DNA of 64,000 nt. Source: Paucisalibacillus algeriensis. GTDB lineage: Bacteria; Bacillota; Bacilli; Bacillales; Amphibacillaceae. The position numbers and the translations under genes were made by a program. Below are positions 34,898 through 43,422 of this stretch, piece by piece (position 1 is the stretch's first letter; each line of letters begins with the position of its first letter). Under the pieces are notes generated by a model. It had not been told where the DNA came from. It searched no databases and saw only the letters and a program-made list of their open reading frames with translations. The stretch spans positions 62,001 through 126,000 of the forward strand of contig NZ_CBYO010000001.1 in assembly GCF_000577245.1 (NCBI RefSeq). The letters are read 5' to 3'.

Positions 34898-36187
34898 ATG
34901 AAGAAGTATTTTCAGTTTGAAGAACTAGGTACGAATTTTCGCACAGAATTTATGGGAGGTTTAACAACCTTCTTGGCAATGGCATATATTTTATTTGTTA
35001 ATCCGGATATTTTAAGTGCTGCAGGCATGGATCAAGGAGCAGTGTTTACGGCAACTGCATTAGCTGCAGCAGTAGGTACTCTATTTATGGGACTTATTGC
35101 AAAGTATCCAATCGCACTTGCACCAGGGATGGGGCTTAATGCATTTTTCGCTTTCTCTGTTGTTATTGGAATGGGAATTCCATGGGAAACTGCATTAGCT
35201 GGTGTATTAGCATCTGGACTTATTTTTGTTGTATTAACGTTAACAGGTCTACGTGAGAAAGTTATTAACGCAATTCCTGCTGAGTTGAAAAAAGCAGTAG
35301 GAGCAGGTATTGGACTATTTATTGCTTTTGTTGGGCTTCAAAGCGCTGGTATCGTAGTAGGTAATGAATCTACTTTAGTAGGGATTGGCGATTTAACTTC
35401 CCCTACCGTATTGCTTGCTGTTTTCGGTCTTGTGGTGTCTGTTATATTACTAGCATTAGGTATCAAAGCCGGTATCTTTTATGGAATGGTTATCACTGCC
35501 ATCGCAAGTTTAATCTTTGGTTTATCAGAATTTAATGGAATTGTAGGAAGTGTTCCTGATGTAGCTCCAACTTTTGGTGCAGCTATTACACACTTTGGTG
35601 ATATATTTACACTAGAAATGTTAGTTGTTATCTTAACCTTCTTATTTGTTGACTTCTTTGATACTGCAGGTACATTAGTAGCTGTTGCTTCACAAGCAGG
35701 CTTAGTGAAAGACAACAAATTACCTCGTGCAGGAAAAGCGTTATTTGCAGATTCAGCTGCAACTGTAGTAGGAGCAGTAGTAGGAACCTCAACAACTACT
35801 TCATATGTTGAATCTACGTCAGGTGTTGGAGTAGGAGCACGTACTGGTTTTGCATCAGTAGTTACCGCAGGATTCTTTTTATTAGCTCTATTCTTCTCAC
35901 CTTTACTAAGTGTTGTTACTACAGCAGTAACTGCACCAGCTTTAATCATTGTTGGTGTTTTAATGGCTTCTGTATTAAAAGATATTGAGTGGAATGATTT
36001 TGCAGTTGCTGTGCCAGCATTCTTAACCGTATTAATGATGCCATTAACGTATAGTATTGCAACAGGTATTGCTATTGGGTTTATTTTCTATCCGATTACC
36101 ATGCTTGTAAAAGGTAGAGCGAAAGAGATTCACCCTGTCATGTACGGATTGTTTGTAGTCTTTATCTTATATTTCATTTTCTTATAA
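34898..36187 (+). CDS. pbuG: Hypoxanthine/guanine permease PbuG (AzgA family)
   Basis: 429-residue membrane permease with about 13 helices. TEFMGGLTTFLAMAYILFVNP at the start (16-36), PGMGLNAFFAFSVV, FVDFFDTAGTLVAVASQAG and TSTTTSYVESTSGVGVGARTG in the core are the AzgA/PbuG motifs. AGGAGG 6 nt before ATG. Double control by a PurBox pair and a guanine riboswitch. In B. subtilis pbuG follows guaA directly; here the ABC-PASTA cassette lies between. Confidence 0.95.
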   Translation: MKKYFQFEELGTNFRTEFMGGLTTFLAMAYILFVNPDILSAAGMDQGAVFTATALAAAVGTLFMGLIAKYPIALAPGMGLNAFFAFSVVIGMGIPWETALAGVLASGLIFVVLTLTGLREKVINAIPAELKKAVGAGIGLFIAFVGLQSAGIVVGNESTLVGIGDLTSPTVLLAVFGLVVSVILLALGIKAGIFYGMVITAIASLIFGLSEFNGIVGSVPDVAPTFGAAITHFGDIFTLEMLVVILTFLFVDFFDTAGTLVAVASQAGLVKDNKLPRAGKALFADSAATVVGAVVGTSTTTSYVESTSGVGVGARTGFASVVTAGFFLLALFFSPLLSVVTTAVTAPALIIVGVLMASVLKDIEWNDFAVAVPAFLTVLMMPLTYSIATGIAIGFIFYPITMLVKGRAKEIHPVMYGLFVVFILYFIFL

Positions 36188-36199
36188 AAAGAAGTGTGA

Positions 36200-36232
36200 C
36201 AGTGGGATCATCATTGATGGTTCCACTGTTTT
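36200..36232 (+). terminator. pbuG terminator
   Basis: ACAGTGGGATCATC / GATGGTTCCACTGT then TTTTTG. Confidence 0.8.
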
Positions 36233-36346
36233 TGTGTTGGAGGTAACATTGGTAAAAGCAACTTCATTTTAGTAGAATTACAACCGTGATTAGGGTATAT
36301 TTTCCAAAGGATACTATTTAAATAAAAGCTATTTAGGGAGGATATA

Positions 36347-37162
36347 ATGGGAGAACTTGATATGCTAGAAATTATTAAAATGGTTATTATCGGGTTAGTT
36401 CAGGGATTTACAGAACCAATCCCGGTGTCATCAAGTGGACATGTCATGATTGTTAGTGAAATTTTAGGCCTCGGTGAACAAGGATTTACGTTTGCTATAC
36501 TTACTAACACTGCTTCACTTCTGGCAATACTTTTTATTTACAGACAAGATATTGTTAGACTTCTAAGTAATTCAATAAATTATATAAAAACCAAAGATCC
36601 TCGCTATAAAAGTGAATTTCGATTTGTTTGCTTCATAGTCATTGGTACCATACCTGCGGGTGTTCTCGGAGTTTTATTAAATGACTTTATCGCTGATAAA
36701 GTTAGAATGGAAACCATTGCTATCATGCTGTTTATAACAGGAATTGCGATATGGTTAATTCGCAATAGGCAGGGAACTAAAGGTGAGGGGGAGATTTCTG
36801 CTAAGGATGCGTTCATTGTTGGTCTAGGACAGGCTGCCGCATTAACTCCAGGAATTAGCCGTTCAGGTGCAACGATAATTTCATCCATTGCTGTCGGGAT
36901 GAAACAAGATACAGCACTTAGATTTTCATTTATGTTGTATATTCCAGTAAGCCTTGGAGGTGTGGTTCTAGGTTTATCGGACTTTTTTAGTGAACCTAAT
37001 AAATCAGACCTAGCAATCCCTTATTTATCAGCATTTATTGCAACACTTTTCATGACATATTTTGCAATGAAGTGGTTTATGGGAATAATGAAAAATGGAA
37101 AATTAGTATATTTTACTTATTATTGTTTTATAGTTGGAATTTTACTTCTTATTTTCTTTTAA
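36347..37162 (+). CDS. uppP: Undecaprenyl-diphosphatase (UppP/BacA family, divergent)
   Basis: 271 residues, about eight helices. Recycles undecaprenyl diphosphate to the lipid carrier for cell-wall synthesis; overproduction gives bacitracin tolerance. First motif GLVQGFTEPIPVSSSGHVM (about 18-36) has Gln where E. coli BacA has the first Glu but keeps the second Glu, an allowed (E/Q)E form; second motif LTPGISRSGATIIS (about 168-181). GGGAGG precedes ATG 36347. The TEP rather than TEF wording marks a divergent subgroup. Confidence 0.88.
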   Translation: MGELDMLEIIKMVIIGLVQGFTEPIPVSSSGHVMIVSEILGLGEQGFTFAILTNTASLLAILFIYRQDIVRLLSNSINYIKTKDPRYKSEFRFVCFIVIGTIPAGVLGVLLNDFIADKVRMETIAIMLFITGIAIWLIRNRQGTKGEGEISAKDAFIVGLGQAAALTPGISRSGATIISSIAVGMKQDTALRFSFMLYIPVSLGGVVLGLSDFFSEPNKSDLAIPYLSAFIATLFMTYFAMKWFMGIMKNGKLVYFTYYCFIVGILLLIFF

Positions 37163-37166
37163 CAAA

Positions 37167-37206
37167 AGGAGAGAAGCCTGATAGAAGCTTCTCTCCCTTT
37201 ATTTTT
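37167..37206. terminator. Bidirectional terminator between uppP and the MFS gene
   Basis: GGAGAGAAGC / GCTTCTCTCC with A-rich and T-rich sides; serves both convergent genes. Confidence 0.8.
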
Positions 37207-37208
37207 CC

Positions 37209-38372
37209 CTAATAATTAACAGTACGATTTCTTGAAAACATCACATGATAGATAAATATTGCGATTGTACCAACTAGTGAAACAAAGCCCATCACATAAT
37301 ATAAGGTACCACCACTATAATGATCCATTATCGCTCCACCTGATAGCGAACCAATTATACCGCTTATTCCGAAAAAAACAGCATAATAGACAAGATGGCC
37401 AGTTGATTGTAACAGTTTTGGAATTAGTCTAGTTACATAATCCAGAGCAGCTAGATAAAATACACCAAATGTAATACCGTGTAGGAATTGTAACCCAATG
37501 ACAAACATTGGACTATCTGCTGTCCCATAAATAAACCAACGAATACTATACAGAATACCGGCAACCATAACAAAAATAAGAGGATGATATTTTCTATACC
37601 AGAAACCGGCTGTTGCAAATACTAAAGCTTCTGTAATAACTCCAGCAAACCATCCCCAACCTACTAAAGCTTCACTTCCACCAAGTTCGGTAATATATAG
37701 CCCTATGAAGCTATCGTTCATTCGATGTCCGATAGATAGGAACAGAACTGCAAGGAGGAAAAAAAGGAATGCCTTATTTTTAATTAAAACTCCTATATCT
37801 TTTAGTTTAACTGGTTCAGTTTCTACTTTTACGTCCTTAACTTGAGTTACAACGATTAAGGCAATAAAACCAAAGAACAAATATGGCCAAATCATATATT
37901 GCACACCATATCTTGATAAAATCTCTCCAATAATAAGAGAAGATGTTGCAAAACCAACAGAACCCCAAGTACGAATGGACCCAAAGGATATACCCAATTC
38001 ATTTGCTCTACGTTGTGCAAGGCTATCTCCTAGACCACCGATTGGAGTAGTAAAAAAGTAAAATACCGCTCCCATAAACATAATAGAAATAAGGCTATTC
38101 ATCTGAAAGAAAACAGTACTAAAGATAAGAAGACCCATCACACAGATGAGCAGTATTTTTTTCACGGTTTTATATTTATCACTTAGATATCCCCAAAACG
38201 GTTGAGCAAAGATAGATGCCAAAGGGCCAATTGCTAAAACCCAACCAATTTCAGTTCCATTCAAACCTTTATATGCTAAGTATAATGGTAAAAAGCTTAA
38301 TATAATTGTATTTGTAGCATGAAAACTAAATAATAGCATTTTTAACGGAATTAATGATCCATGTTTTGCCAA
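37209..38372 (-). CDS. MFS transporter, LacY/MFS_1-like type
   Basis: About 387 residues, 12 helices. Features of the MFS_1-like (nucleoside/sugar:H+ type) group: LSFLPLYLAYKGLNGTEIGW, AQPFWGYLSDKYKTVKK (loop 2-3), GSIRTWGSVGFATSSLIIG (helix 5 region) and LHGITFGVFYLAALDYVTRL. Start set at TTG 38372, 8 nt after AAGGAG; the longer frame to 38402 covers the Shine-Dalgarno. Substrate unknown. Confidence 0.8.
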   Translation of the reverse strand: MAKHGSLIPLKMLLFSFHATNTIILSFLPLYLAYKGLNGTEIGWVLAIGPLASIFAQPFWGYLSDKYKTVKKILLICVMGLLIFSTVFFQMNSLISIMFMGAVFYFFTTPIGGLGDSLAQRRANELGISFGSIRTWGSVGFATSSLIIGEILSRYGVQYMIWPYLFFGFIALIVVTQVKDVKVETEPVKLKDIGVLIKNKAFLFFLLAVLFLSIGHRMNDSFIGLYITELGGSEALVGWGWFAGVITEALVFATAGFWYRKYHPLIFVMVAGILYSIRWFIYGTADSPMFVIGLQFLHGITFGVFYLAALDYVTRLIPKLLQSTGHLVYYAVFFGISGIIGSLSGGAIMDHYSGGTLYYVMGFVSLVGTIAIFIYHVMFSRNRTVNY

Positions 38373-38480
38373 GATGACAGCTCCTTCTGTAGTGCAGTTC
38401 AATAGGTAATTATACTACTTTGTGGGGGATTGGGGAATAGAAGAATATGCAGAAATTGAAAATATGATTCTGTATCAGTC

Positions 38481-38608
38481 GAGTATGCGCCTGAAACTGA
38501 GAACTATGAGCTACTACTTCACCCGAACATACGCCCTCACCAGTGAATCATGAGTCCGCAACACCCGAACATGCGCCCGAACCTCAGAACCATGAGCACA
38601 TTTCACAC
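38481..38608. repeat. 42 bp tandem repeat, three copies
   Basis: Units start at 38481, 38525 and 38567 (44, 42 and 42 bp) with shared GA(A/G)(C/T)AT.CGCC...C(A)GAA..ATGAG. Frames of about 14 codons (EHAPEPQNHE-like on plus) stay open, but no start signal exists. Lies between msrA and the MFS gene. Confidence 0.75.
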
Positions 38609-38626
38609 ATCCATCTAAAACAAAAA

Positions 38627-38651
38627 GCATCCTACCGTAGAGGATGCTCAA
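38627..38651 (-). terminator. msrA terminator
   Basis: Minus strand AGCATCCT / AGGATGCT followed by TTTTTGTTTT. Confidence 0.8.
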
Positions 38652-38655
38652 CTGC

Positions 38656-39180
38656 CTACTTCCATTTCTCCGTAATAAATTCATCACGGCCAGATTTGGC
38701 ACGGTCTTCTTTGTATTCTTTTTCACTTTTCTTGTAAAAATCTTGATGGTACTCTTCAGCGGGATAAAATGTCACAGCTTCCAATACCTCTGTTACAATT
38801 GGTTTTGAAAATCTACCACTTTCTGCTAATGCTTGCTTTGATCTTTCGGCTAAGTTTCTTTGTTCTTCATCATGATAGAAAATTGCAGTGCGATATTGAT
38901 CGCCGCGGTCCTGGAATTGTCCATCTGCATCGGTTGGATCAATTTGTCTCCAGTATACTTCTAGTATTTCATTATAGGAAATAATGCTAGGGTCAAATGT
39001 GATTTCAACTGCCTCATAATGCCCAGTCGTACCAGTTTTAACCTCCTGGTAGGTCGGGTTTTCCACATGGCCACCAGTGTAACCAGATATTACTGCATGA
39101 ACACCGTCCCATTGATCAAAAGGCTTTACCATACACCAGAAGCATCCACCAGCAAACGTTGCTTTTCTTAAGGTTGTCAT
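38656..39180 (-). CDS. msrA: Peptide methionine sulfoxide reductase MsrA
   Basis: 174 residues. Reduces methionine-S-sulfoxide in proteins. Catalytic motif [16 protein letters not shown] near the N-terminus, [22 protein letters not shown], and YHQDFYKKS. Start ATG 39180 behind GGAGGAGATAAA; the upstream extension to 39210 has no family match. Usual length for the class without a fused MsrB; no msrB gene is next to it here. Confidence 0.93.
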   Translation of the reverse strand: MTTLRKATFAGGCFWCMVKPFDQWDGVHAVISGYTGGHVENPTYQEVKTGTTGHYEAVEITFDPSIISYNEILEVYWRQIDPTDADGQFQDRGDQYRTAIFYHDEEQRNLAERSKQALAESGRFSKPIVTEVLEAVTFYPAEEYHQDFYKKSEKEYKEDRAKSGRDEFITEKWK

Positions 39181-39370
39181 TTTATCTCCTCCATACCGAA
39201 CTGCAGTCAAGCTGCATCATAATTTGTGTGAAAATAGAATATAGTATTAAAAAACTATATCATATTTCGCAACAACTGACACAAGGAAAATATTTACGAG
39301 GCTATTATTTGTGTTAAAATGATAGAAGATTAAGACTTTTGTATGACTTATCAAGAAAGGAGTGACTGTG

Positions 39371-42300
39371 ATGCGAAGTATTCCGATTGTTCAGAGCCAA
39401 TATGCCCCACCGCCGATTCGGGATCGGTTTATTAGGCGTGGAAATTTAAATCGCAAGCTATCGGCTATTTCGAATCACACATTAACACTACTTTATGCAG
39501 GTGCAGGATATGGAAAGAGTACTGCACTTTCTTTATATTTACACGATACAAATGTGAAGGCGTGCTGGTACTCCATTTCAGCTACGGACGATGATATACT
39601 ACCTTTCTTTACAAAAATCGTAGAATCGGTTAAATTACTTTATCCCACTTTCGGGGAAAATATCGATCAAAAGTTTAATGAGATGGGGCATTATGTAGAT
39701 ACGGAGCAAATTTACTCATTAGCATCAACCTTTATTAATGAACTAATGGATTTAAAAGAGAATATAACGATAATTCTAGATGATTATCATCATGTGAATG
39801 CTTCTTATGAAATAGAAAAGTGGTCATTATTTTTACTGGAACATGCACCGACGAATGTACATATTGTTATTTCAAGTAGAAATAAGCCAAAATGGGCAAT
39901 TCTACCAAAGCTGAAAGTGAGAGGAGATTTATTAGAAATAACGCAAGACGATTTGATTCTTTCGGCTAATGAGATGTACTTTGTTTTAGAGGATTTGCTA
40001 AATATTGAATTAAGTGATGATAAAGTAGAGCAAATCTATGAATTAACAGAAGGTTGGGCAATTGCATTTAATATGCTGACCCAGCAATTGGTGGATGAAA
40101 CATCGATTGAATCCATTTTTCTAAATCGCCAAACCTCCTTAGAAGACCTCTTTGAGTATTTAGCTTCTGAGGTACTAAGTAAGCAATCATTAATCATTCA
40201 ACAGTTTTTACTACAATCAAGTATTATGGATGTCTTAGTACCAAGGGCTTGTGACCATGTATTGCAAATCAATGGTTCGGAAGATATCTTAAATGGCCTT
40301 CTCGAGCAGAATCTATTTATAGTAGAAGGGGAAGAAAATTATTTCCGCTACCATGCGTTGTTCAAAGCCTTTTTGGAAAACCGATTACAAAAAATCTATC
40401 AATCTGAGTATAAGAATTTACATGTAAGGGCTGCTCAATATTTTGAACGTCAAGGTGAAGTGGAGGGTGCTTTATATCACTATCGAAAAATAGATAAGTT
40501 CCCCCAAATGGCAGCATTATTACATGACTATGGACAAACCATGTTACGATCAGGAAGGCTACAAAACCTTTATGACCTATTGACGAGTATTCCAGATGAA
40601 TATAAAGAAGTATATCCTGTTCTATACTTCTATCAAGGAGAAATTGAACGATACCGTTCCCAATATGATAAAGCGGAAAAAAACTTTGACCGGATAATTA
40701 GTATTATTCCAGGATATGATCAGGAGCATTTTAACTTAATTGGCCTTGCTTTTGAAGGTAAAGCCAGAATATATTTAGATACAATACAACCAGATCAGGC
40801 GGAGCGCTTTGTAAAACAAGCAATTAATATGCGTGAACAAGCAAAAGCGCCAAAAGAAGAGATGGCACAGTTGTATCAATTGCTGGCAGAAAATCTATTG
40901 AATTTAGGGCAAGCGAACAGGGCAGAGGCGTGGTTTGATCGGGCGAAATCTCTAAATATACCTATTGACGATGGAAATTTAGAGGGAAGAATTCTACTTC
41001 GAACTGGAAGACTAGCAAAGGCAAAAGAAGTCTTGCACAAACGGAAAGTACAATCTGGTACCTCACTATCCAAGCATTTACCACAATCTCATCGAGAGAC
41101 TGATTTAATTTTATCACTTATAGAGGCTTTTATGGGGAACGCTGAAGAAAGTAAAAAACTTGCCTCAGATGCCATTCAGTTAGGACTCACAATACAGGCA
41201 CCTTTTGTAGAGGCGTGTGGCTGGATGCGGATGGGACATGCTGTACAATTATTGGAGCGGTATGACTCAAAGCTAGCAAAAGAGTGCTATGATACCTCCC
41301 TTGATATGATGGGAAAGATTAATATATCAAGAGGAAAAGCAGAGCCCTATATGGGACTATCTATTTTATTTGGTAGAAACCTAGAGTATGAACGTGCTGT
41401 TGAGGCAGCCAAAAGAGGGCTTGCTGAGACAGAGAAGGTAAAAGATAAGTGGCTAAGTGCTTTAATTAAGGTCAGTCTCTTATTAATCGAAATCTATAAT
41501 CAAAACTATGACAAAGCAGAAACTATTCTTACTGAGGTTCATGAGGATTTCATCAGCTGTGGTGATCGCTACGGCATTATGGTAACCGCTTTCTGGATCG
41601 CGTATGTTGCCTATAGGGAAGAAAATGATGAATCATTTAAAAAGGCAATAGAACGGTTTCTTCAGGAGGTCCACACAGAGGGGTATGACTTTTTCCTGAA
41701 AAAACAAACCGTATTTGGTCCCACTGATTTACAAAATATTGCCCCGCTATTGATAAAGGCCAAAAAGCTTGGAGTAGAGACACGGTTGATCTCTAAATAT
41801 CTGACAGAGTTACAACTGAATGAAGATATAAATAATCATCCCGGCTATACGTTAACCATTGAAGCATTAGGTTATTTGCGGGTTATGATTGGTTCCAAAC
41901 AGTTGGAGGATCGTGATTGGCAGCGAGGAAAGGCAAAGGAACTTTTTGAACTATTTGTCACCAATCGAAAAAAACTATTATCAAAAGAAGAGATTTTTGC
42001 AAGTTTATGGCCAAACCAAGATCATGATACCGCGAATAAAAATTTTAAGGTATCATTTAATGCCCTTCTAAAGGCACTTGAACCAAAAAGAAAAGCCCGA
42101 GAAGACTCCTATTTTATTATTCGTAAAGGAAGCTATTATGGCTTAAATTCTGAATCAAGCTATGAATTGGACGTACTTGACTTTGAGAATTGGGTCACTA
42201 GAGGAATTGAGGAGAAAGAAGATAGTCAATCCAAGGAATTGTTGAAAAAGGGAATCAAACTCTATCGAGGCAGTTATCTGGAAGATCTCCGCTTTGCAAC

Positions 42301-42622
42301 TTGGTGTCAAAATGAAAGGGAACGAATACAAACACTCTACTTACGGGGAGCAGAAAAATTAGCCCAAATTAATATAAGATTACAAGATTTTAACTCTTGC
42401 ATCGAGCTATGCGAAAGAATAATTGGTATCGATCGTACATGGGAAGAAGCATATCGATTATTAATGTACAGCTATTATCAACTAAGCAACCGTCCACAGG
42501 CAATCAAGTGGTATGAAAAATGCTGTGACGTTCTGGATAGTGAATTAGGTGTCGATCCGATGCCCCCTACGAATGAGATGTATCATTTAATTATTGAGTC
42601 AGAGGAATTGAATAATTATTAA
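39371..42622 (+). CDS. STAND ATPase / TPR / winged-helix / BTAD transcriptional regulator
   Basis: 1083 residues. N-terminal MalT-like NTPase: P-loop YAGAGYGKST (about 43-51), Walker B-like ITIILDDYHHV; a long helical TPR-type middle (about 370-800: FYQGEIERYRSQYDKAEKNF and similar); C-terminal OmpR-type winged helix (about 826-920) with KAKELFELFVTNRKKLLSKE and KNFKVSFNALLKALEP, and a bacterial transcriptional activator domain (about 925-1080). Start ATG 39371 has AAAGGAG 8 nt upstream. This MalT-head with SARP-tail plan suits a ligand-gated activator. It stands 190 nt before the tetR-ligase operon and may control that cluster. Confidence 0.85.
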   Translation: MRSIPIVQSQYAPPPIRDRFIRRGNLNRKLSAISNHTLTLLYAGAGYGKSTALSLYLHDTNVKACWYSISATDDDILPFFTKIVESVKLLYPTFGENIDQKFNEMGHYVDTEQIYSLASTFINELMDLKENITIILDDYHHVNASYEIEKWSLFLLEHAPTNVHIVISSRNKPKWAILPKLKVRGDLLEITQDDLILSANEMYFVLEDLLNIELSDDKVEQIYELTEGWAIAFNMLTQQLVDETSIESIFLNRQTSLEDLFEYLASEVLSKQSLIIQQFLLQSSIMDVLVPRACDHVLQINGSEDILNGLLEQNLFIVEGEENYFRYHALFKAFLENRLQKIYQSEYKNLHVRAAQYFERQGEVEGALYHYRKIDKFPQMAALLHDYGQTMLRSGRLQNLYDLLTSIPDEYKEVYPVLYFYQGEIERYRSQYDKAEKNFDRIISIIPGYDQEHFNLIGLAFEGKARIYLDTIQPDQAERFVKQAINMREQAKAPKEEMAQLYQLLAENLLNLGQANRAEAWFDRAKSLNIPIDDGNLEGRILLRTGRLAKAKEVLHKRKVQSGTSLSKHLPQSHRETDLILSLIEAFMGNAEESKKLASDAIQLGLTIQAPFVEACGWMRMGHAVQLLERYDSKLAKECYDTSLDMMGKINISRGKAEPYMGLSILFGRNLEYERAVEAAKRGLAETEKVKDKWLSALIKVSLLLIEIYNQNYDKAETILTEVHEDFISCGDRYGIMVTAFWIAYVAYREENDESFKKAIERFLQEVHTEGYDFFLKKQTVFGPTDLQNIAPLLIKAKKLGVETRLISKYLTELQLNEDINNHPGYTLTIEALGYLRVMIGSKQLEDRDWQRGKAKELFELFVTNRKKLLSKEEIFASLWPNQDHDTANKNFKVSFNALLKALEPKRKAREDSYFIIRKGSYYGLNSESSYELDVLDFENWVTRGIEEKEDSQSKELLKKGIKLYRGSYLEDLRFATWCQNERERIQTLYLRGAEKLAQINIRLQDFNSCIELCERIIGIDRTWEEAYRLLMYSYYQLSNRPQAIKWYEKCCDVLDSELGVDPMPPTNEMYHLIIESEELNNY

Positions 42623-42653
42623 AACCTTCTATGAAAATGTAGAGGGTTTTTCT
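42621..42653 (+). terminator. Terminator of the large regulator gene
   Basis: AAAACCTTCTA / TAGAGGGTTTTT around a short loop. Confidence 0.65.
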
Positions 42654-42761
42654 TTTGCAAAGGTTGATTGTTAAAGATTGCGCTGGCAATAACCGTATAT
42701 ATACAGCCTTGGGCTCCTGATTAATAACAGAGTATAAGAAAAAATTCTATATAAAAGATAC

Positions 42762-42790
42762 TTGATATTTATCAGAATACTCATTATAAT
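42762..42790 (+). promoter_or_regulatory. Sigma-A promoter and candidate operator of the tetR-ligase operon
   Basis: TTGATA (42762-42767), 17 bp, perfect TATAAT (42785-42790). The -35 box is part of the palindrome TGATATTTATCA (42763-42774), a plausible site for the TetR product encoded just downstream. Confidence 0.7.
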
Positions 42791-42813
42791 ATAAAAAGTG
42801 AGAGGTGAGTCAG

Positions 42814-43419
42814 TTGTCAGAAAATAAAATGACAGGATTAACAACAAAAGGAAAGAAGACCAGACAAAAAATATTGGATACTGCTGAACAAATCTTTGGG
42901 GAAAAGGGATATTTTGAAACTTCCGTAGCTGAAATTACATTAACAGCAGGAGTTGCCCAAGGAACCTATTATAACTATTTTCCAACCAAAAAAGCAGTAT
43001 TCGAGGAGTTAATCAAACAGCTTAGTTCCGACTTTCGTTATGAAATTAAGGTAGCAATGGAAAAAGAACAATCTTTTGAAACGAAGCAAAAGGCAGGATA
43101 CCAAGCGTTTTTTGAGTGGTTGGTTAACCATCGAAATCTTTATAGTATTATTCAACAATCAGTGCTTGTGGATATAGAGTTATATCGATGGTACTACGAA
43201 AAAATTGCTGAGGGTTTTATAAAGTCGATTGATAAGGCAATACAGGAGGGAGAATGTAAGCCATTAAGTGCGGAAACAGTTGCCTATTGTTTAATGGGAA
43301 TTGGTCAGTTTATTGGTATGCGCTGGGTTTATTGGGAAGAGGAATCTGTCCCTGAAGTTGTTTTTGATGAGGTAATGGAAATAATTTTTAAAGGGTTAAA
43401 TCATAAATTGGAGGGGTAA
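42814..43419 (+). CDS. TetR-family regulator of the acyl-CoA ligase operon
   Basis: 201 residues. TetR DNA-binding domain at residues 15-60 (KGYFETSVAEITLTAGVAQG, TYYNYFPTKKAVFEEL), then a helical ligand domain. Start chosen at TTG 42814 with GAGGTGA 5-6 nt before; GTG 42805 sits inside that Shine-Dalgarno. The stop is 3 nt from the next ATG, so it is the first gene of the operon and probably autoregulated. Regulators of this sort in Bacillaceae often sense acyl-CoA. Confidence 0.85.
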   Translation: MSENKMTGLTTKGKKTRQKILDTAEQIFGEKGYFETSVAEITLTAGVAQGTYYNYFPTKKAVFEELIKQLSSDFRYEIKVAMEKEQSFETKQKAGYQAFFEWLVNHRNLYSIIQQSVLVDIELYRWYYEKIAEGFIKSIDKAIQEGECKPLSAETVAYCLMGIGQFIGMRWVYWEEESVPEVVFDEVMEIIFKGLNHKLEG

Positions 43420-43422
43420 GTA

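Noticed and set aside
35479-35949. 156-codon frame antisense to pbuG
   Set aside because: Shadow of the real gene: low-complexity Ala/Thr/Val/Pro composition from reading a membrane protein backwards.
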